Shown in pieces: positions 7,461 to 15,400 of a stretch of 33,120 nt of DNA; the stretch's first letter is position 1; the number at the start of each line of letters is the position of its first letter. The notes beneath the pieces are model-generated. The model saw nothing but the letters and a program-made list of their open reading frames with translations, was not told the origin of the DNA and did no database searches. A program made the translations under genes and the position numbers. This stretch comes from Bacteroidales bacterium (GTDB lineage Bacteria > Bacteroidota > Bacteroidia > Bacteroidales > Paludibacteraceae): contig JAJFVH010000190.1 in assembly GCA_021371875.1 (NCBI GenBank), positions 1 to 33,120 of the forward strand, written 5' to 3'.

Positions 7461-8330
7461 CCCAATAGTGTGGTTCGCGATTAATTCTTTCATTAAATTT
7501 TCTATTTCCACATCAGAAGCGTTCATACGCTTACTTTCTTTGGCAGTAAATACCACACTTTCAATTTGTTTCACTTTGGTTGGTGAACCTGAAAGTCCGA
7601 GCCATTGAATATCATGTTCGATATCGTTTACGCCCCATTCGGTAATATTTAAATAAGGATGTGAGCTGTACAAATCGGTATAATCCGAACCTGATTCCTG
7701 TTTTTCGGTAGGAGTGGCGGCATGTTTGTATTTGAGGGTAAGTTTGGCGTGACGCGGACGGCAGGGAGCAGCCGAACCATTCACTGTAACGACCATGGGT
7801 AGTGAACCTTTCACCACTTCAACACCACGTTCGAGGCGACGTTTTACAATGATTTTGTTATCGGAGCAATCAATAATTTCCTCGGCATAAGTAATTTGAG
7901 GTAAACCTAATTTTTCGGCAACCTGTGGACCTACTTGTGCTGTATCGCCATCAATTGCCTGACGACCGCAAATAATGATATCCACTTTGCCCATTTTGCG
8001 GATGGCACATGCCAGCGCATAAGAAGTAGCGAGGGTGTCCGAACCGGCGAATTCGCGACCGCTCAGCAGGTAACCGCCATCGGCGCCACGATACATGCTT
8101 TCACGGATAATTTCGGCTGCACGGGCTGGACCCATAGTCAGCACATAAACAGTTGCACCTTCGATTTTTGATTTCAAGCGTAATGCCTGTTCGAGCGCGT
8201 TGAGGTCTTCGGGATTGTAAATGGCGGGAAGCGCGGCACGGTTTACCGTTCCATCGGCTTTCATGGCATCTTTTCCCACATTGCGCGTGTCGGGCACTTG
8301 CTTGGCAAGCACTACAATATTAAAACTCAT
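7458..8330 (-). CDS. etfB: Electron transfer flavoprotein, beta subunit
   Basis: EtfB is the AMP-binding partner of EtfA and the docking face for dehydrogenases. The 290-residue protein starts MSFNIVVLAKQVPDT, the usual N terminus. It has NPEDLNALEQALRLK at 39-53, the nucleotide-binding stretch GRQAIDGDTAQVGP at 122-135, and KRRLERGVEVV at 164-173. It is the first gene of the minus-strand operon etfB-etfA-acyl-CoA dehydrogenase. A good -7 element lies about 120 bp upstream. Length and motifs are complete, with no sign of decay. Confidence 0.96.
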   Translation of the reverse strand: MSFNIVVLAKQVPDTRNVGKDAMKADGTVNRAALPAIYNPEDLNALEQALRLKSKIEGATVYVLTMGPARAAEIIRESMYRGADGGYLLSGREFAGSDTLATSYALACAIRKMGKVDIIICGRQAIDGDTAQVGPQVAEKLGLPQITYAEEIIDCSDNKIIVKRRLERGVEVVKGSLPMVVTVNGSAAPCRPRHAKLTLKYKHAATPTEKQESGSDYTDLYSSHPYLNITEWGVNDIEHDIQWLGLSGSPTKVKQIESVVFTAKESKRMNASDVEIENLMKELIANHTIG

Positions 8331-8449
8331 TTATATATTATTTATGGTTAATAATTTTATCCTGATTCTTTCTTCCGATCGTCTCCTTGTTTTTGAGTAA
8401 AACCTCGCAAAATTAGCAGTTTTTATCGAAACCACAACCTTTTTATGCA

Positions 8450-8457
8450 CAAATATA
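8450..8457 (-). promoter_or_regulatory. Putative -7 element of the etfB operon
   Basis: Read on the minus strand this is TATATTTG, a perfect TAnnTTTG match, placed about 120 bp before the etfB start and downstream of the hairpin terminator. A clear -33 TTTG is not visible. Confidence 0.45.
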
Positions 8458-8490
8458 AAAATTTGAGCAATAAATATTAGGTAGGAATAT

Positions 8491-8525
8491 AAAAAACGCG
8501 AGACTTTTCACAAAGTCTCGCGTTT
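8491..8525 (-). terminator. Intrinsic terminator hairpin reading leftward
   Basis: A 14-bp perfect stem (AAACGCGAGACTTT, 8494-8507, with 8512-8525) has a four-base loop TCAC. On the minus strand it runs into six T residues, a textbook intrinsic terminator. No minus-strand gene precedes it, so what it terminates is unclear. Confidence 0.75.
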
Positions 8526-8702
8526 CAATAGGTATTAGTTTTTTAAGGTATAAAAAAGATTGTGTTGTTTAGTTAACGGTTGCAAAGAAACATCGAAATA
8601 TTGAAGCAAACAAGTCAAAAAATATGTTTTACAACCTGTTTTTTGTTGTTTTTTTATTTTAACTTCTTATGAATGATTGAAGAAATAAGTTCAAACGCCT
8701 GC

Positions 8703-8738
8703 AAATCAACGAATATATAATTATTGTTCGTTGATTTT
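8703..8738. repeat. 11-bp inverted repeat / stem-loop
   Basis: AAATCAACGAA (8703-8713) and TTCGTTGATTT (8728-8738) pair perfectly around an AT-only-rich loop. On the plus strand the stem runs into five T residues, so it might be a weak plus-strand terminator, although no plus-strand gene precedes it. Confidence 0.5.
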
Positions 8739-8807
8739 TAAAAATTATTAAATTTAGATTTTTTATTTTTTTTCTTGGAAACAAAAAATAAGTTTAAGTT
8801 TGGTCTG

Positions 8808-8815
8808 CAAAGATA
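8808..8815 (-). promoter_or_regulatory. Putative minus-strand -7 element in the intergenic region
   Basis: Read on the minus strand it is TATCTTTG, a perfect TAnnTTTG match, about 285 bp upstream of the leftward terminator at 8491-8525. There is no clear -33 box. Confidence 0.3.
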
Positions 8816-8928
8816 AAAGATTTTGCTAAAAAAGCAGAATTATAATCTCATTTATACTGATTTGATTTGAAAAAGTCTTTTAATTACGAGAATCGGTTAA
8901 AATTCATCAAATCAAAAGTAATTATTCA

Positions 8929-8936
8929 TATCTTTG
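8929..8936 (+). promoter_or_regulatory. Putative -7 element of the M28 peptidase gene
   Basis: TATCTTTG is a perfect TAnnTTTG match ending 18 bp before the ATG at 8955, implying a leader of only about a dozen bases. No strong -33 box is seen. Confidence 0.5.
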
Positions 8937-8954
8937 TTGTTCATTTGATTAAAT

Positions 8955-9926
8955 ATGAAAAAAATATACATTCTATTATTTTCGGTTATTGTGTTATGCG
9001 GATGTAAACAGGCAGTAAAAACCCAGGAAACTGCCGAAGTGTTGAAGATACCTTCTTTTAATGCCGACTCTGCCTATCAGTATGTAAAAACACAGGTTGC
9101 GTTCGGGCCCAGGGTTCCCAATACTTCCGGACATAAGCTTTGTGCCGGATACTTGTCGGCTACTTTAAAGCAATTTGGTGCGACAGTTGTTGAACAGCGT
9201 ACCGACTTAGAAGCCTTTGATGGGAAAATACTGCATGCAGTGAATATTATAGCTTCTTTCAATCCTGAGAACGAAACACGTATTTTGCTTTTTGCGCATT
9301 GGGATACGCGTCCGTGGAGCGACCATGACCCGAATCCGGCAAACCATGACAAGCCCGTTCCGGGAGCGAATGATGGTGCGAGCGGCGTGGGTATATTATT
9401 GGAAATGGCCAGACAGTTGGGGCTAAATAAGCCGAAAGTAGGAGTAGATATTATTTTTTTCGATGCAGAAGATTACGGAGCTCCCGAAAGTTTTACGGGA
9501 AATTCAGAGGATTCGTGGTGCCTGGGGACGCAATATTGGGCAAAAAACCAGCATGTACCGGATTATAAAGCAAAGTATGGCATTTTGTTAGATATGGTTG
9601 GCGCTCCGGGTGCAACGTTTTATAAAGAACAAATTTCGATGTATTATGCTTCGCATGTGGTAAATAAAGTTTGGACAACGGCGTCTAAACTTGGCTTTGG
9701 GCAATATTTTGTCGATAAACAAGGAGGTGGAATTACTGACGATCATTTATATGTAAACAAAGTTGCAGATATTCCAAGCATAGATATTATTCAGTACAAT
9801 CCGAATTCGGAGCATGGTTTCGGCGACTATTGGCATACAACAAACGACACCATGGAGAATATTGATAAAAATACGCTGTTTGCAGTTGGGACGACTCTTT
9901 TAAACGTAATTTATAACGAGAAATAA
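8955..9926 (+). CDS. M28-family zinc lipoprotein, glutaminyl-cyclase-like
   Basis: The protein has 323 residues. A lipoprotein signal ends in LCGC (Cys17), so it is exported and lipid-anchored. The M28 fold metal ligands are recognisable: FAHWDTRPW (His115), GANDGASG (Asp140), FFDAEDYG (Glu172), and YWHTTNDT (His294). The layout DTRPWSD, then ANDGA, then AEDYG, then a WCLGTQYWAK stretch is that of the bacterial M28 branch close to glutaminyl-peptide cyclotransferases, which convert N-terminal Gln to pyroglutamate. An aminopeptidase activity cannot be excluded. It has its own -7 element and sits 63 bp before proB on the same strand, so some read-through into the proline genes is possible. Confidence 0.88.
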   Translation: MKKIYILLFSVIVLCGCKQAVKTQETAEVLKIPSFNADSAYQYVKTQVAFGPRVPNTSGHKLCAGYLSATLKQFGATVVEQRTDLEAFDGKILHAVNIIASFNPENETRILLFAHWDTRPWSDHDPNPANHDKPVPGANDGASGVGILLEMARQLGLNKPKVGVDIIFFDAEDYGAPESFTGNSEDSWCLGTQYWAKNQHVPDYKAKYGILLDMVGAPGATFYKEQISMYYASHVVNKVWTTASKLGFGQYFVDKQGGGITDDHLYVNKVADIPSIDIIQYNPNSEHGFGDYWHTTNDTMENIDKNTLFAVGTTLLNVIYNEK

Positions 9927-9989
9927 GAGTTTGGATGTTTTTTGAGAGCCCTGTGTTTTGGATTATTTTAAATAAAAAAGCGAAAAGAG

Positions 9990-11072
9990 ATGTCTTTAAG
10001 ATTTAAAAAAATAGCAGTGAAAATCGGCAGCAACGTATTAACCCGTCAGGACGGTACGCTGGATATTACACGCATGTCGGCATTAGTCGATCAGATAGCC
10101 GTTTTGCATAAAAAAGGGGTTGAAATTGTTATGATTTCGTCGGGCGCAGTGGCTTCGGGTCGTAGTATTATGGGCATTAACAAAAAAATGGATGTAGTGG
10201 ATCAGCGCCAGCTTTTTTCGGCAGTCGGACAAGCTAAATTGATTAACCATTACTGGGATTTGTTTCGCGACCACGGTATTACGGTCGGCCAGGTACTTAC
10301 GATGAAAGAAAATTTCGGTAGCCGGCGGCATTATCTCAACCAACGGAATTGCATGCAGGTAATGCTCGACAACAAAGTAATTCCCATTGTCAATGAGAAT
10401 GATACAGTTTCCGTTTCGGAGTTGATGTTTACGGACAATGATGAACTTTCGGGTTTAATTGCCTCGATGATGGACATGGAAGCTTTGGTTATTTTGAGTA
10501 ATATTGATGGAATTTTCAATGGCTCGCCTTTAAATCCTGAGTCGAAAGTGATTCGTCAAATAGAAAAAGGACAGAATATTTCGGATTTTATCCAGACCAC
10601 TAAATCCACTTTCGGCCGTGGAGGGATGAGTACAAAAACAGCCATTGCCCGAAAGATTGCTGATGAGGGCATCGATGTTTTTATTGCCAATGGCAAGATT
10701 GACAATATATTAGTACGCTTACTCGATAAAAAAGACGATGTGGTTTGCACCCGTTTTGTGGCTTCGACCGAAGAAGTTTCGAGTGTTAAAAAATGGATAG
10801 CACACAGCGAAGGCTTTGCCAAGGGCGAAATTCATGTGAACGAAAACGCTGCATTGGCTTTGACCGGCGAAAAAGCGGTAAGTCTTTTGCCGGTTGGCGT
10901 TACCGGAATTACGGGTGAATTTGAGAAAGATGATATTGTAAAAATTATTGATCATGCCGGCCGTGCTCTCGGAGTAGGCAAAGCGCAATACGACAGCAAT
11001 AAAGCCCGGGAAATTGCAGGTAAAAAAAATCAAAAGCCATTGATCCATTGCGATTATTTATATCTTGAATAA
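9990..11072 (+). CDS. proB: Glutamate 5-kinase with C-terminal PUA domain
   Basis: ProB phosphorylates glutamate, the first step of proline synthesis, and is usually feedback-inhibited by proline. The 360 residues comprise an amino-acid-kinase domain (1-255) with VKIGSNVLT at 10-18, MISSGAVASGR at 48-58, NENDTVSVSE at 135-144 and FGRGGMSTKTAIA at 208-220, then a PUA domain at about 278-360. This is full length for the PUA-containing form. The ATG at 9990 gives the standard N terminus just before the first motif. It is separated from its partner proA by two unknown genes on the same strand. No proC is seen in the window. Confidence 0.96.
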   Translation: MSLRFKKIAVKIGSNVLTRQDGTLDITRMSALVDQIAVLHKKGVEIVMISSGAVASGRSIMGINKKMDVVDQRQLFSAVGQAKLINHYWDLFRDHGITVGQVLTMKENFGSRRHYLNQRNCMQVMLDNKVIPIVNENDTVSVSELMFTDNDELSGLIASMMDMEALVILSNIDGIFNGSPLNPESKVIRQIEKGQNISDFIQTTKSTFGRGGMSTKTAIARKIADEGIDVFIANGKIDNILVRLLDKKDDVVCTRFVASTEEVSSVKKWIAHSEGFAKGEIHVNENAALALTGEKAVSLLPVGVTGITGEFEKDDIVKIIDHAGRALGVGKAQYDSNKAREIAGKKNQKPLIHCDYLYLE

Positions 11073-11113
11073 ATATTTTACCATAAAGTAAACCGTTTAA
11101 AACTAACGAAAAA

Positions 11114-11794
11114 ATGTTGTTCAAATCACCTAAACAATTTGGTTTTGTTTTTATATTGGTTTTGTTTTTTTCGGGTTGTATGTCCACTAAACAATTAACA
11201 AAAATTGTAAAAAGTAAAATCGAAAGTGGAATACCTGAAACAAAATTTTATAATACCAGCTATCTGACCCTGAAGATGGATTCGTTGGCGGAATCGGATT
11301 CGTTGGTAAATGTAAAAAAGGGTAAATCTTTTTTTATCCCTGCCGTTATTTTTTGGGTTTGGAAAAATTCGATGAGTTGCGAGATAAAAAACCAGTATTT
11401 TGCCAATGTATTTGCCGGCATTCTACAGGAAACAGCAGTCGAATTCCAATTGCAAAAACATTTGGGCGACAAAAGGATCGAAATCAGTCTCGAAAAAGTT
11501 CCTTCACGTTTTGTGTATTCAAACAGCGGGAATGTAATTTATGGCCTGGTATTTTATACATACAATTTTTCCGAAACGGTTTACCCTGACGGACAAACAC
11601 TTTCAATGTCGTACCGGATAATGAAGGATAATATTGAACTGAAAAAAGAAAAGTACATTTATAATTTTGAATCGCCCTATAGAAATTTCAAGGTTTCTTC
11701 TTCTCAATTCGTGGAAATGTATCTGGAGCAACTTCAACTTGATTTTGAGAACAAAAGCAGTGAATTTATCGAAAGAATTATTGAAGAACTGTAA
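11114..11794 (+). CDS. Predicted lipoprotein of unknown function in the pro operon
   Basis: The 226-residue product has a lipoprotein signal with the box FSGC (Cys22), so it is probably anchored in the envelope. The rest has no motif I recognise; it alternates aromatic and polar residues in a way that suggests beta strands (about 110-165), and ends in an acidic helical tail. It starts 41 bp after proB and ends 15 bp before the next gene, consistent with co-transcription between proB and proA. A link to proline metabolism is not implied by the protein itself. Confidence 0.75.
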   Translation: MLFKSPKQFGFVFILVLFFSGCMSTKQLTKIVKSKIESGIPETKFYNTSYLTLKMDSLAESDSLVNVKKGKSFFIPAVIFWVWKNSMSCEIKNQYFANVFAGILQETAVEFQLQKHLGDKRIEISLEKVPSRFVYSNSGNVIYGLVFYTYNFSETVYPDGQTLSMSYRIMKDNIELKKEKYIYNFESPYRNFKVSSSQFVEMYLEQLQLDFENKSSEFIERIIEEL

Positions 11795-11809
11795 AAACAA
11801 CGCTAAACA

Positions 11810-12460
11810 TTGAAGAATTTAAGAACATATATTGTTATAACAACATTAACATTGTCCGGCTTTTTGACGGCAGGCAATGTGCCGGGTTATATCATAAAAA
11901 ATAATGCCGACACCGTTTGGGGCACAATAAAAGTCAGCTCTTTCGGTAAAATATCCGGAGCATACAACCTAACGGGAATCGAAGCCGAAACTTATTATTT
12001 CGGAGTAACTTTTAAAGCCGATGACGAAACGAAGTTTGCTATTTACTATCCCGAATCGCTTCAGGGGTTTGCATTTCATTATAAATCGACTCAATATATT
12101 TTTAACCGGTTCACGCTGAATTTCAAAAGTATAGTTACAAGCGAAAAACAACGTAATCAATTCCTGTGCCTGATATATCGCGACAACAATTATCAACTTT
12201 ATCGCAATGTGCTTATCGATCCTAACAACGGATTGATAAGTATCCCTGACAAGTGGCTGAAATTCGCAGTTTATTATTTGTACAGCGAATCGAAAGGTAT
12301 TGTGAAAGTTGAAAAAAGCAAGAAATACAGAAACCTGCAAAATTTACTTGCCGACTATGATTTCGATTCGCGCTTTATTGAACAATTAGACAAGAAAACT
12401 GATTTTATTGATATAAAGGATGTTTTGAAACAATATATTAACTGGCTGAAAAATAATTAA
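11810..12460 (+). CDS. Exported protein of unknown function, TTG start
   Basis: The product has 216 residues. Translation must begin at TTG 11810, since no in-frame ATG precedes or lies close to the hydrophobic signal (KNLRTYIVITTLTLSGFLTAG); the signal peptide fits well with this start. The mature part begins around NVPGYIIKNNADTVWG, a phrase I associate with exported Bacteroidota proteins of unknown role. It then shows a beta-rich centre and a charged helical C terminus. It lies 15 bp after the lipoprotein gene and 18 bp before proA, so it belongs to the same transcript. The rare start codon may keep expression low. Confidence 0.7.
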   Translation: MKNLRTYIVITTLTLSGFLTAGNVPGYIIKNNADTVWGTIKVSSFGKISGAYNLTGIEAETYYFGVTFKADDETKFAIYYPESLQGFAFHYKSTQYIFNRFTLNFKSIVTSEKQRNQFLCLIYRDNNYQLYRNVLIDPNNGLISIPDKWLKFAVYYLYSESKGIVKVEKSKKYRNLQNLLADYDFDSRFIEQLDKKTDFIDIKDVLKQYINWLKNN

Positions 12461-12478
12461 TACCACATAGTTTTTACG

Positions 12479-13738
12479 ATGAACTTACAATCAACGACCG
12501 GCAACTGGAAACAGGCTGCACTTGCCGCCTCACGAACGCTCCATCTCGTTAGCGACGACACAATCGACCAGGTTTTATTGGCATTGGCCAGTGAAGCGGT
12601 CTTCAAATCGGACGAAATTATAGCGGAAAATGCTAAAGATCTGGCTACCTTGGATAAGTCGAATCCGGTGTACGACAGGCTTTTGCTGAGCCGTGAACGT
12701 ATTGAGGGAATTGCCGCCGACATCCGCAATGTTGCCTCCTTGCCTTCGCCACTTGGAAAAAAACTGATGGAGATGAAGCGACCCAATGGGTTGCGGATAT
12801 CAAAAATCACTGTCCCTTTTGGCGTGGTGGGAATTGTTTACGAAGCCCGCCCGAACGTGAGTTTCGATGTTTTTTCACTTTGCCTGAAATCGGGCAATAC
12901 CTGTGTGCTGAAAGGTGGAACCGATGCGTATAAATCGAATGTTGCTATCGTGAAAGTGATTCAATCGGTGTTGGATAAATTCGGATTGGATAAAAACATA
13001 GTAACCCTGCTTCCTGCCGGACGTGAAGCTACAGCCGAGTTGATGAACGCCGTTGGTTTTGTCGATGTGATAATTCCGCGCGGGGGCAAAGGGCTGATTG
13101 AATTTGTGCGCGACAATTCACGCATTCCCGTTATCGAAACCGGAGCCGGTATTTGCCATACTTATTTTGATGAATATGGAGACTTGGATAAGGGAAAGAA
13201 TATTATTTTCAATGCCAAAACCCGGCGCGTAAGCGTGTGTAATGCGCTGGATTGCTTGGTGATAAACGAGAAAAGGTTGGCGGATTTACCTTTTTTATGC
13301 GAAAAGCTGGCAACAAAAAATGTAATTATTTATGCCGACGATAAAGCTTATGCCGCATTAACAGGCAAATATCCCGAAGCGTTGTTACAAAAGGCTACCG
13401 ACGAAAGCTTCGGCATAGAGTTTCTGGATTATAAAATGTCGGTTAAAACCGTTTCAACCATTCAGGAAGCCATTGATCACATTTCAATTCATAGCTCGAA
13501 ACACAGCGAATGTATCGTGAGTGAAGATGAACGGAACATAAGCTTATTCGACAGAATGGTAGATGCCGCCTGTGTTTACACCAACGTGTCGACAGCCTTT
13601 ACCGATGGGGCGCAATTTGGACTGGGCGCCGAAATCGGTATCAGCACGCAAAAACTTCATGCCCGCGGGCCGATGGCATTGGCCGAACTTTGTTCGTACA
13701 AATGGATGGTAAAGGGCGAAGGGCAAGTAAGGGCTTAA
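12479..13738 (+). CDS. proA: Gamma-glutamyl phosphate reductase
   Basis: ProA reduces glutamyl 5-phosphate to glutamate semialdehyde with NADPH, directly after ProB. The 419-residue length is normal. Family features include [15 protein letters not shown] at 113-127, the nucleotide-binding region VLKGGTDA at 143-150, [12 protein letters not shown] at 199-210 and the catalytic Cys254 in [10 protein letters not shown]. The ATG at 12479 follows 18 bp after the preceding gene. It is the last gene of the proB cluster; only a weak hairpin follows. Confidence 0.96.
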   Translation: MNLQSTTGNWKQAALAASRTLHLVSDDTIDQVLLALASEAVFKSDEIIAENAKDLATLDKSNPVYDRLLLSRERIEGIAADIRNVASLPSPLGKKLMEMKRPNGLRISKITVPFGVVGIVYEARPNVSFDVFSLCLKSGNTCVLKGGTDAYKSNVAIVKVIQSVLDKFGLDKNIVTLLPAGREATAELMNAVGFVDVIIPRGGKGLIEFVRDNSRIPVIETGAGICHTYFDEYGDLDKGKNIIFNAKTRRVSVCNALDCLVINEKRLADLPFLCEKLATKNVIIYADDKAYAALTGKYPEALLQKATDESFGIEFLDYKMSVKTVSTIQEAIDHISIHSSKHSECIVSEDERNISLFDRMVDAACVYTNVSTAFTDGAQFGLGAEIGISTQKLHARGPMALAELCSYKWMVKGEGQVRA

Positions 13739-13805
13739 CGTTTCGTTCCATATTTATTGCGATAGCTGCCTGACCGCTTGAAGAGTCCGGACGGTTTTAT
13801 CCTTC

Positions 13806-13830
13806 AAACGCATATTAAATATTTGCGTTT
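13806..13830. terminator. Weak hairpin downstream of proA
   Basis: AAACGCA (13806-13812) pairs with TGCGTTT (13824-13830) around an AT loop. The T-tract is short and interrupted, so a terminator role is tentative. Confidence 0.3.
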
Positions 13831-13967
13831 ATTATCCAATCATAATCAAGTTATTATTTCGATTACCCAATTAACTATCAATCGAATTGTAATAACTTCT
13901 TCTTAATCGGGCGGAAAATTGCTAAAAAATGAACATATTTTATTATTATTCAAATATTTTTACACTT

Positions 13968-14002
13968 TTTGTTGTGCAATCAAAAATAATTGACTTCCTT
14001 TG
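13968..14002 (+). promoter_or_regulatory. Putative promoter of the RRM protein gene
   Basis: TTTG at 13968-13971, a 23-bp spacer, and TTCCTTTG at 13995-14002 (one mismatch to TAnnTTTG). It implies a leader of about 125 nt before the ATG at 14135. Confidence 0.4.
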
Positions 14003-14134
14003 TAGCCGTTAAGATACTGTATTTCTTTCGCATGGTTATTCCTATCTCTTCTTCCCTTGAACAGATTCCTTTTAACCCTCGTTTGTTTATGCTGTTCTTG
14101 AAACAATAATTTATTCATTTTTTTATTTTATTTT

Positions 14135-14380
14135 ATGAACATTTACGTAGGTAACTTAAGTTACAAAGTTCGCGAAAACGACCTTCAAGGGGTTATGGAA
14201 GAGTATGGAAAAGTAGACTCTTGCAAAATTATCAAAGACCGCGAAACCGGAAAATCAAAAGGATTTGCATTTGTTGAAATGGCTGATGATACAGCTGCAG
14301 CAAAAGTAATCGAAGAATTGAACGGCGCAGAATTCGATGGTCGCACCATGGTAGTAAAAGAAGCAAGACCAAGAGCTTAA
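14135..14380 (+). CDS. Single-RRM RNA-binding protein
   Basis: The 81-residue protein is one complete RNA recognition motif: RNP2 IYVGNL at residues 3-8 and RNP1 KGFAFVEM at 42-49, whose aromatic residues contact RNA. The short basic tail ends KEARPRA. Such stand-alone RRM proteins are common in Bacteroidota, which lack Hfq in many lineages, and a Bacteroides member (RbpB) has been linked to post-transcriptional control of polysaccharide-utilisation genes. The gene is monocistronic here, with its own long leader and a strong terminator. Whether it acts on the nearby PUL is unknown. Confidence 0.95.
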   Translation: MNIYVGNLSYKVRENDLQGVMEEYGKVDSCKIIKDRETGKSKGFAFVEMADDTAAAKVIEELNGAEFDGRTMVVKEARPRA

Positions 14381-14401
14381 TTCCTTTAAAATCAAACAAA
14401 G

Positions 14402-14441
14402 AAAAACTTCTGTTGTCATAAAGACAATAGGAGTTTTTTTT
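14402..14441 (+). terminator. Intrinsic terminator of the RRM protein gene
   Basis: AAACTTCTGTTGTC pairs with GACAATAGGAGTTT (two G-U pairs) around the loop ATAAA, followed by eight T residues. Confidence 0.85.
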
Positions 14442-14475
14442 GCTAAATGCCATCACAAAATATTTTTACAATGAA

Positions 14476-15348
14476 ATGATAAAAGGAATTTTTAAAGAAT
14501 CGGGAGCTTTTTCGAAGATATTGCAATTGATTGTTGTTCTTATTTTCGTTTTACTTTTTACCCTGTTGATTGTCGGTTTAGCCACAAACAACGACATGAG
14601 TGACATACGAAACCTGAAAATTATGCAGTTGATCCAGTCGGTCGGAATGTTTGTCGTTCCGCCTTTGACGCTGGCTTTTTTGTGGAGCGAAAAGCCATTG
14701 CATTACCTCCAATTGACAACAAAACTCAAGCTGTCGTCAATTTTGCTTGTTGTGGTTTTAATGATTGTGGCTATTCCGTTTATCAATCTGATCACATTGC
14801 TGAACCAACAAATGGCTTTGCCTGATTTTTTAGCGCCTGTCGAAACCTGGATGAAAAATTCGGAAGCGCAAGCAGCTGCTCTGACCGAAAAAATGTTGAA
14901 TATTCACTCCATCGATGGGTTGCTGTTTAATATTCTTTTAATCGCCATGATTCCGGCTTTGGGCGAAGAGCTGTTTTTTCGGGGCACAATTCAAAAACTG
15001 CTGACAGAATGGCGCAGTGCAATCGCCGGGATATGGATAGCGGCATTTGTGTTTAGCGCTATACATTTACAATTTTACGGATTTTTTCCACGCATGTTGC
15101 TCGGCGCTTTTTTCGGCTATTTACTTGTCTGGAGCGGCAGTTTATGGTTGCCAATAATTGCACATTTTACAAACAATGCCATTGCGGTAATTTTTTATTA
15201 TTTGAAATACAATGACTATCAGGTTGTCGACATCGATGTAATCGGCTCGGGCGAAACTCTTTGGTTGGGAATTGTCGGCGGAGTTCTGACTGTTGGCGGA
15301 ATTATTTTGATAAAAAAGAATCTGAAATCACAAGAAAAGGGTTTATAG
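14476..15348 (+). CDS. CPBP-family intramembrane metalloprotease
   Basis: CPBP (Abi, CAAX-protease-like) proteins are multi-helix membrane proteases with a glutamate/histidine metal site. The 290-residue protein has the motif 1 GEELFFRG (Glu164, Glu165, Arg169), motif 2 FSAIH (His197) followed by FYGFFPRMLLGAFFGYL, and motif 3 PIIAHFTNN (His230, Asn234). About eight membrane helices are apparent, including 15-35, 52-70, 88-108 and 262-280. I take ATG 14476 as the start. A TTG at 14440 in the same frame falls inside the terminator T-tract of the preceding gene. The substrate is unknown; relatives process prenylated peptides or bacteriocins, but this one stands alone. Confidence 0.9.
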   Translation: MIKGIFKESGAFSKILQLIVVLIFVLLFTLLIVGLATNNDMSDIRNLKIMQLIQSVGMFVVPPLTLAFLWSEKPLHYLQLTTKLKLSSILLVVVLMIVAIPFINLITLLNQQMALPDFLAPVETWMKNSEAQAAALTEKMLNIHSIDGLLFNILLIAMIPALGEELFFRGTIQKLLTEWRSAIAGIWIAAFVFSAIHLQFYGFFPRMLLGAFFGYLLVWSGSLWLPIIAHFTNNAIAVIFYYLKYNDYQVVDIDVIGSGETLWLGIVGGVLTVGGIILIKKNLKSQEKGL

Positions 15349-15400
15349 CCCTCTCCTTTCGCTCACAACCAACAATGCCTGCTGTATGTTTCTGTTTTTC

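Larger units (their letters stand above)
8331..8954. other. AT-rich intergenic region between divergent etfB and the M28 gene
   Basis: No credible coding frame is seen in these 624 bp. The region holds a minus-strand -7 element for etfB (8450-8457), a 14-bp perfect hairpin with a minus-strand T-tract (8491-8525), an 11-bp palindrome (8703-8713 with 8728-8738), a second minus-strand -7-like box (8808-8815), and the plus-strand promoter of the M28 gene (8929-8936). The hairpin and the second box could bound a non-coding RNA of about 300 nt. Confidence 0.6.
13739..14134. other. Intergenic region with the leader of the RNA-binding protein gene
   Basis: No coding frame is credible in these 396 bp. 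The left part has a weak hairpin after proA (13806-13830). A promoter-like pair is at 13968-14002. The 125 bp after it are pyrimidine-rich and probably form a long leader, with a possible 6-bp stem (GAACAG 14059-14064 with CTGTTC 14092-14097). Confidence 0.5.

Noticed and set aside
4800-8171. Several plus-strand open frames opposite the acyl-CoA dehydrogenase, etfA and etfB genes
   Set aside because: They are fully antisense to well-supported genes, have biased Cys/His/Phe-rich composition, and lack family motifs.
8703-8738. 11-bp palindrome as a terminator for the M28 gene region
   Set aside because: It lies upstream of that gene and no plus-strand gene precedes it; kept only as an inverted repeat.
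14440-14475. TTG start for the CPBP protease
   Set aside because: It lies at the end of the terminator T-tract of the RRM gene and is probably not in the transcript; ATG 14476 gives a complete protein.
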